Origin: Pseudomonadota bacterium
Lineage (GTDB): Bacteria > Pseudomonadota > Gammaproteobacteria > Xanthomonadales > Xanthomonadaceae
Direction: 5' to 3'
Assembly: GCA_023423675.1 (NCBI GenBank)
Contig: JAFAFD010000013.1
Coordinates: 1 to 10,740 of the forward strand
DNA length: 10,740 nucleotides
The translations under genes were made by a program, and so were the position numbers. Shown here piece by piece: positions 5,919 through 10,740 of the stretch; within the stretch, counting starts at the first letter, position 1, and the number at the start of each line of letters is the position of its first letter. The notes under the pieces were generated by a model. The model did not search any database, was not told the origin of the DNA, and worked only from the letters and a program-made list of their open reading frames with translations.

Positions 5919-8900
5919 ATGTCTGAAACCCATCCGTCCGCCGAAACCCCCACGCCGGAGGCCGGCGGCAACACCGTCGACCAGGCCGTCGCCCAGGGCG
6001 GTGCCTACGAGGTCCTGCGCCGCCGCCTCAGCGAGCAGGGCCAGCGCCTGCAGGCCCTGGCCGAGACCCTCAACCGCCAGCGCCTGGCCGAATTCGGCGA
6101 CAGCCGCCTGGAGGTGATCGGCCGCTTCCGCATCCGCAGCGAGAACAACTGCGTTGGCCGGGATATCGTCCAGGTCGGGCCCGACCGCCTGCTGTTCGGC
6201 TACAACGTCTACATCGGGCTGAAGACCCACACCCGCATCGAGGATGTGTTCGGCCTGTACCGGCTGGTGCAGGGCAAGGATGGCTACGACGTGGCTTCGC
6301 TGGAGCTGAAGGGCAGCTTCCTCGACCAGCCCGGTTTCGTGCACGACTTCAACGAGCTGTATTCCTACTACAAGCACGCGCGCCTGCTGCAGCTGATCGT
6401 GGTCGGCGACAAGCTGCTGGCCTCGTTCCAGATCGGCGAGCGCAGCAGCGACGTGCGCGTGTTCCGCTGGGCGCTGTCGCGCGAAGGCGAGCTGACCTAT
6501 CTCGATGCGCGCGGCGAACGCGATATCGCGCTGCCGCCGCCGTTCGATTTCGAATGGACCAAGGCTACCCGCGACCTCGCGGTCAACGGCCGCCATTCGC
6601 ACCTGAACATCCTCGACACCCTGTTCGTGGAGACCACCGGTGGCGACCTGACCATCAAGGTCGAGAACAACACCGAGACCGGGCAGGGCATCTACAGCGA
6701 ACCGGTGGAGGACAGCACGCAGTCGCTGGACGACGCCCAGTTCGAGTTCGCCCGTGTCGGCTCGCTGCTGCTGCTGAAGGTGCTGCCGTACCGCGAGACC
6801 GTCTGGCGCGGGCTGATCTACAACACGGTCACCGGCGACATCGTGCGCAACGACGCCATCGTCCAGGCCTGTGTGCAGCTGCCCGAAGACCACGGCGTGA
6901 TCTTCCCCGGCGGCTATTACCTGCAGGGCGGCGAGCACAAGGCCTTCGATGCCTCGATGGCCGGCATGCAGTTCAAGCGCAGCATCCGTTCGCCCAATGG
7001 CGAGGACGTGCTGTACATCTTCTATGAGCGCGAAGGCGGGCGCTCGGCGCTGTTCGTCTACAACACCATCCAGCGCGTGCTGCAGAACCCCGTGTTCGGC
7101 CACGGCTATGCGTTCATGCAGGATGGGCGCATGGTGCTGTTCCATGCCGAGGGCACCGAGCCCACGCGCATCCACCCGATGCAGGTCTGGCAGACGCCGT
7201 TCAGCAGCGACGAGTTCGCCGCCAGCTGTCCGCCCGGCAACACCTTCATGGGCCGCATCGGCAATGCCGAGCTGGTGCGCGGCATCTCCAACCTGTTCAA
7301 CCTGGCCCGCGAGATCGACGGCCAGGATGTCTCGGTGCAGCGTTACCAGCGCCTGGTGGCCGACACCCGCCGCCTGTTCGACGCCCACCACTGGCTAGGC
7401 GACGAGGCCTGCGACGGCGCCGAGGCGCTGCTGCGGCAGATCAGCGCCACCGGCGAATCGGTGCTGGACGAATACGAGAAGGTCCAGTCCATCCGCGAGC
7501 AGTCGGCGCAGGCGATGGTCGAGGCGGAGGCCAGCTTCAAGGGTCTGCTGGGCCGGCTGCAGCCGCAGAACTGGAACGAGGTACAGGCCTTTGTCGAGGC
7601 ACTGAACGAGATCACCGCGCTGCGCGGGCGCCTGCTGACCATCCGCGAGCTGCGTTACATCGACACCGCGCGCATCGAAGCGATGGCCGCCGAACTGGTA
7701 CAGGCGCAGGACCGGGTCGGCGCCGCCACCGGCGAATTCCTTGCCGGCGATGCCGCGCTGGCGCCGCTGGGCAGCCGCCTGCAGGTGCTGGACGAAGCCG
7801 CCCAGCAGGCAGCCAGTGCGCGCCAGCTGGACGAGCAGCTGGACGGCATGCGCGGCATGGCCAGCGATCTGGACATGCTGTCCGAACTGATGGCCGGGCT
7901 GAAGGTGGACGATGCTACCGCGCGTACCCGCGTGGTCGAATCGATTTCCGCGCTGTACGGGCGCCTGAACCAGGCGCGCACGCGCGCCGAGCAGCGACGC
8001 CGCACCCTCGGTTCGGCCGAGGCCGTGGCCCAGTTCGCCGCGCAGTTCGCCCTGTTCTCGCAGTCCATCACCAGTGCGCTGGCGATGGCCAGCGACCCGG
8101 AAAAGGCCGACGAGCAGCTGTCGCGCCTGCTGGTGCAGCTGGAAGAACTGGAAAGCCAGTTCGGCGAGCACGAGCAGTTCCTCGGCGACATCCTCAGCAA
8201 GCGCGAGGAACTGGTCGAGGCCTTCGAGACGCACAAGCAGGCGCTGCTGGATGACCGCCAGCGCAAGGCGCGTTCGGTGCTCGACGCGGCCAACCGCATC
8301 CTCGACGGCCTGGCCAAGCGCACCGAGCGCTTCGCCACGGCCGATGAACTCAATGCGTTCTTCGCCGGCGATCCGCTGATCCTCAAGCTGCGCGAACTGG
8401 CCGAGCGCCTGCGTGCGCTGCGCGACAACGTCAAGGCCGATGACATCGAGGCGCGCCTGAAGGGCGTGCGCGACCAGGCGGTGCGCCAGCTGCGCGACCG
8501 CAGTGACCTGTACGAGGCCGGTGGCAACGTGGTCCGGCTCGGTCCGCGCCACCGTTTCAGCGTCAACACGCAGGCGCTGGACCTGACCCTGCTGCCACGT
8601 GGCGACACGCTGGCCATCCACCTCACCGGCACCGATTTCCTGGAAACCCTGCACGATCCGGAACTGGATGCGCTGAAGCCGTTCTGGCCGGTGACCCTGG
8701 ATTCGGAATCCGATGCGATCTACCGCGGCGAATACCTCGCCGGCAGCCTGCTGCTGGCCGCGCAGGCCGGCCGCGACGGCCTGGACCTGGCCCAGCTGCA
8801 GCACGACGTCGCCAGCCCCGAGGCGCTGGACCAGTGCGTGCGCACGTTTGCCGCACCGCGATACCGCGAAGGTTACGAGCGTGGCATCCACGACCATGAC

Positions 8901-10740
8901 GCCGCGCTGATCCTGCGCGCGCTGCTGCCGCTGCAGCAGTCGGCAGGCGCGCTGCGACACGCACCTCGCGTGCGCGCACTGGCCCTGCTGTTCTGGGCGG
9001 CGCAGCAGCGCGAGGACGCGGTGAAGCAGTGGCCCAGTCGCCAGGCCGGTGCGGAGACCATCGCCCGTCTGTTCGGCTCCGACGAAGGACGCAGCGCCCT
9101 GCGCACGGAAATGGCGGCAGCCATCGCCACGTTCGCGCAGGCCGAAGCCTTGCCGTTCGACGATGAAGCCGCCGAGGCGGCGGCCGCCTACCTGGGCGAG
9201 GAACTGATCAACGGCGAGCCGGTGTTCAGCACCAGCCGGCACGCGCAGGCGCTGCTGGATGCGCTGGCCCAGCAGCTGGAACAGGCCGGGCAGCGCGAGG
9301 CGCTGGAGCGTGCGCTGCAGCGTGCACAGGAGCCGCTGGCCGCGCGCTGGGCGCTGGCCGGGCAATGGCTGCGCGCGCTGGCCGGTCTGCCTGCCCAGGC
9401 CGCACATGCCGGCTATGCCGACGAGGCCGCGGCACTGCTGCTGGTGCAGCGCCAGCTGCGCACGCGCGGCAGCGACGCACCGCTGCGGGTCGACGTGGCG
9501 GGCCTGCTGGGCGAACACCCGCGCATCCACGGCGGCACGCTGTCGCTGTCACTGGATGATTTCCTGGCACGCCTGCAGCACCACCTGAAGCGATTCGTGC
9601 CCGATTTCCACGCTTACCAGGCGGTACGCCAGGGCATCATCAACCGCGAACGGCAGACCCTGCGCCTGTCCGAATTCAAGGCGCGACCGCTGTCCTCGTT
9701 CGTGCGCAACAAGCTCATCAACGATGTCTACCTGGGCGTGATCGGCGACAACCTGGCCAAACAGATGGGCACGGTGGGCGAGAACAAGCGCAGCGACCTG
9801 ATGGGCCTGCTGATGATGATCTCGCCGCCGGGCTACGGTAAGACCACGCTGATGGAATACGTGGCGCACCGGCTCGGCCTGGTCTTCATGAAGATCAACG
9901 GCCCGGCGCTGGGCCACGAGGTGCGCTCGCTGGACCCGGAACATGCGCCCGACGCGACCTCGCGGCAGGAGCTGGAAAAGCTCAACCTGGCCCTTGAGAT
10001 GGGCAACAACACCATGCTGTATGTCGATGACATCCAGCACACCCATCCCGAGTTCCTGCAGAAATTCATCTCGCTGTGCGATGGCACCCGCCGCATCGAA
10101 GGCGTGTGGCGTGGCCGCACGCGCACCTACGACATGCGTGGCAAGAAGTTCTGCGTGGTCATGGCCGGCAACCCGTACACCGAGTCGGGCGAGGTGTTCA
10201 AGATTCCGGACATGCTGGCCAACCGTGCCGACATCTACAACCTCGGCGATGTGCTGGGCGGCATGGAAGCGGCGTTCACCCTCAGCTACATCGAGAACAG
10301 CCTGACTTCCAATCCGGTGCTGGCACCGCTGGCCACCCGTGACATGGCCGACCTGTACCTGCTGGTCGACCGCGCGATGGGCAAGGACGTGTCGACCAAC
10401 GGGCTCAGCCATGCCTACAGCGGCGCGGAGGTCAACGAAATCACCGCCACCCTGCAGCGCATGCTGCGCGTGCGCGACGTGGTCTACCGGGTCAACCAGC
10501 AGTACATCGCCAGCGCCGCGCAGGATGACCGCTACCGCACCGAGCCGCCGTTCCGCCTGCAGGGCAGCTACCGCAACATGAACAAGCTGGCCGAGAAGAT
10601 CTCGCCGGTGATGAACGAGGACGAGCTGCAGCAGCTGATCTCCGACCACTACCTGGGCGAGGCTCAGCTGCTGACCACCGGTGCCGAAGAGAACCTGCTG
10701 AAGCTGGGCGAGCTGCGTGGCGTGCTGGATGAGGCGCAGG
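5919..10740 (+). CDS. Giant AAA+ ATPase of the 'DNA repair ATPase' (DUF3686) family, 3' end outside window
   Basis: The frame is open from ATG 5919 (GGAAG 7 bases upstream) to the right edge: 1607 complete codons and no stop. Parts seen: a short disordered N-terminus and coiled coil (to about 55); a beta-rich domain (about 60-430) with aromatic-ended strands such as 'FRW' (182-184), 'LIYNT' (299-303), 'FVYNT' (379-383) and 'MQVWQTP' (421-427), matching my memory of DUF3686; a long helical coiled-coil zone (about 490-865); a mixed region (870-1245) I cannot assign; and an AAA+ module. In the latter, Walker A is 'SPPGYGKTT' (1302-1310, Lys1308), Walker B 'MLYVDDIQ' (1366-1373, Asp1370-Asp1371), sensor-1 candidate Asn1418 in 'MAGNPYTESG', and arginine-finger candidate Arg1436 in 'ANRADIYNLGD'. 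Walker A starts with Ser instead of Gly. No signal peptide or membrane segment is seen, so it is probably cytosolic. The repair label is inherited annotation. Its place after the flotillin suggests a membrane-linked remodelling motor (inference). Confidence 0.85.
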   Translation, partial: MSETHPSAETPTPEAGGNTVDQAVAQGGAYEVLRRRLSEQGQRLQALAETLNRQRLAEFGDSRLEVIGRFRIRSENNCVGRDIVQVGPDRLLFGYNVYIGLKTHTRIEDVFGLYRLVQGKDGYDVASLELKGSFLDQPGFVHDFNELYSYYKHARLLQLIVVGDKLLASFQIGERSSDVRVFRWALSREGELTYLDARGERDIALPPPFDFEWTKATRDLAVNGRHSHLNILDTLFVETTGGDLTIKVENNTETGQGIYSEPVEDSTQSLDDAQFEFARVGSLLLLKVLPYRETVWRGLIYNTVTGDIVRNDAIVQACVQLPEDHGVIFPGGYYLQGGEHKAFDASMAGMQFKRSIRSPNGEDVLYIFYEREGGRSALFVYNTIQRVLQNPVFGHGYAFMQDGRMVLFHAEGTEPTRIHPMQVWQTPFSSDEFAASCPPGNTFMGRIGNAELVRGISNLFNLAREIDGQDVSVQRYQRLVADTRRLFDAHHWLGDEACDGAEALLRQISATGESVLDEYEKVQSIREQSAQAMVEAEASFKGLLGRLQPQNWNEVQAFVEALNEITALRGRLLTIRELRYIDTARIEAMAAELVQAQDRVGAATGEFLAGDAALAPLGSRLQVLDEAAQQAASARQLDEQLDGMRGMASDLDMLSELMAGLKVDDATARTRVVESISALYGRLNQARTRAEQRRRTLGSAEAVAQFAAQFALFSQSITSALAMASDPEKADEQLSRLLVQLEELESQFGEHEQFLGDILSKREELVEAFETHKQALLDDRQRKARSVLDAANRILDGLAKRTERFATADELNAFFAGDPLILKLRELAERLRALRDNVKADDIEARLKGVRDQAVRQLRDRSDLYEAGGNVVRLGPRHRFSVNTQALDLTLLPRGDTLAIHLTGTDFLETLHDPELDALKPFWPVTLDSESDAIYRGEYLAGSLLLAAQAGRDGLDLAQLQHDVASPEALDQCVRTFAAPRYREGYERGIHDHDAALILRALLPLQQSAGALRHAPRVRALALLFWAAQQREDAVKQWPSRQAGAETIARLFGSDEGRSALRTEMAAAIATFAQAEALPFDDEAAEAAAAYLGEELINGEPVFSTSRHAQALLDALAQQLEQAGQREALERALQRAQEPLAARWALAGQWLRALAGLPAQAAHAGYADEAAALLLVQRQLRTRGSDAPLRVDVAGLLGEHPRIHGGTLSLSLDDFLARLQHHLKRFVPDFHAYQAVRQGIINRERQTLRLSEFKARPLSSFVRNKLINDVYLGVIGDNLAKQMGTVGENKRSDLMGLLMMISPPGYGKTTLMEYVAHRLGLVFMKINGPALGHEVRSLDPEHAPDATSRQELEKLNLALEMGNNTMLYVDDIQHTHPEFLQKFISLCDGTRRIEGVWRGRTRTYDMRGKKFCVVMAGNPYTESGEVFKIPDMLANRADIYNLGDVLGGMEAAFTLSYIENSLTSNPVLAPLATRDMADLYLLVDRAMGKDVSTNGLSHAYSGAEVNEITATLQRMLRVRDVVYRVNQQYIASAAQDDRYRTEPPFRLQGSYRNMNKLAEKISPVMNEDELQQLISDHYLGEAQLLTTGAEENLLKLGELRGVLDEAQ

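Noticed and set aside
5655..9530. Long antisense open frames (5655-7391 and 7395-9530 on the - strand, 578 and 711 codons)
   Set aside because: They lie entirely opposite the giant ATPase gene, whose + frame has clear AAA+ motifs. Their products are His/Gln/Ala/Arg-rich with no domain. Stops are rare on the opposite strand because of the G/C-biased third codon positions.
9822..9848. Ser instead of Gly at the first position of Walker A as a sign of a dead ATPase
   Set aside because: The Gly, Lys and Thr that bind phosphate are present, as are Walker B acids and sensor residues, and the same Ser appears in homologues as I remember them. It is probably a family trait.

Overview
The window looks like chromosomal DNA from a high-GC gammaproteobacterium of the Xanthomonadaceae (Lysobacteraceae). 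Stenotrophomonas is the most likely genus, with Xanthomonas or Pseudoxanthomonas as alternatives. The reasons are the strong G/C bias at third codon positions, the order fimV - truA - trpF, and the character of the proteins. This placement rests on reading alone, without a database search. All genes are on the + strand and packed tightly. The longest non-coding stretch is 188 bases, and there are no tRNA/rRNA genes, insertion sequences, CRISPR arrays or broken genes.

Left part (1-2955), housekeeping: the 3' end of fimV (pilus/polar-hub protein: coiled coil, one membrane segment, acidic cytoplasmic tail, C-terminal helical FimV motif); a 119-residue single-module VOC/glyoxalase-like protein; truA (tRNA pseudouridine synthase, catalytic Asp52); and trpF (phosphoribosylanthranilate isomerase, Cys13/Asp134). 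Gaps are 22 and 35 bases, then truA and trpF overlap by 4 bases (ATGA). This suggests one transcription unit, ending at a strong hairpin just after trpF.

Right part (2956-10740), a three-gene membrane/ATPase block: a yqiJ-like inner-membrane protein with a C-terminal OB-fold, a yqiK-like flotillin (SPFH domain plus very long coiled coil), and a giant ATPase still open at the right edge after 1607 codons. The ATPase belongs to the family databases call 'DNA repair ATPase' (DUF3686 N-terminus plus AAA+ module). yqiJ and yqiK share one base (TGATG). The flotillin and ATPase genes are separated by 85 bases holding two strong back-to-back hairpins. Upstream of yqiJ is a plausible sigma70-type promoter flanked by an 8-bp direct repeat, followed by a leader able to form two hairpins.

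The most interesting content is this triad. A membrane OB-fold protein and a flotillin would form a membrane scaffold, and the giant ATPase would be the motor working with it. The pairing of yqiJ with yqiK is known; I know of no established function for the whole triad, and the 'DNA repair' label on the ATPase has no support in this sequence.
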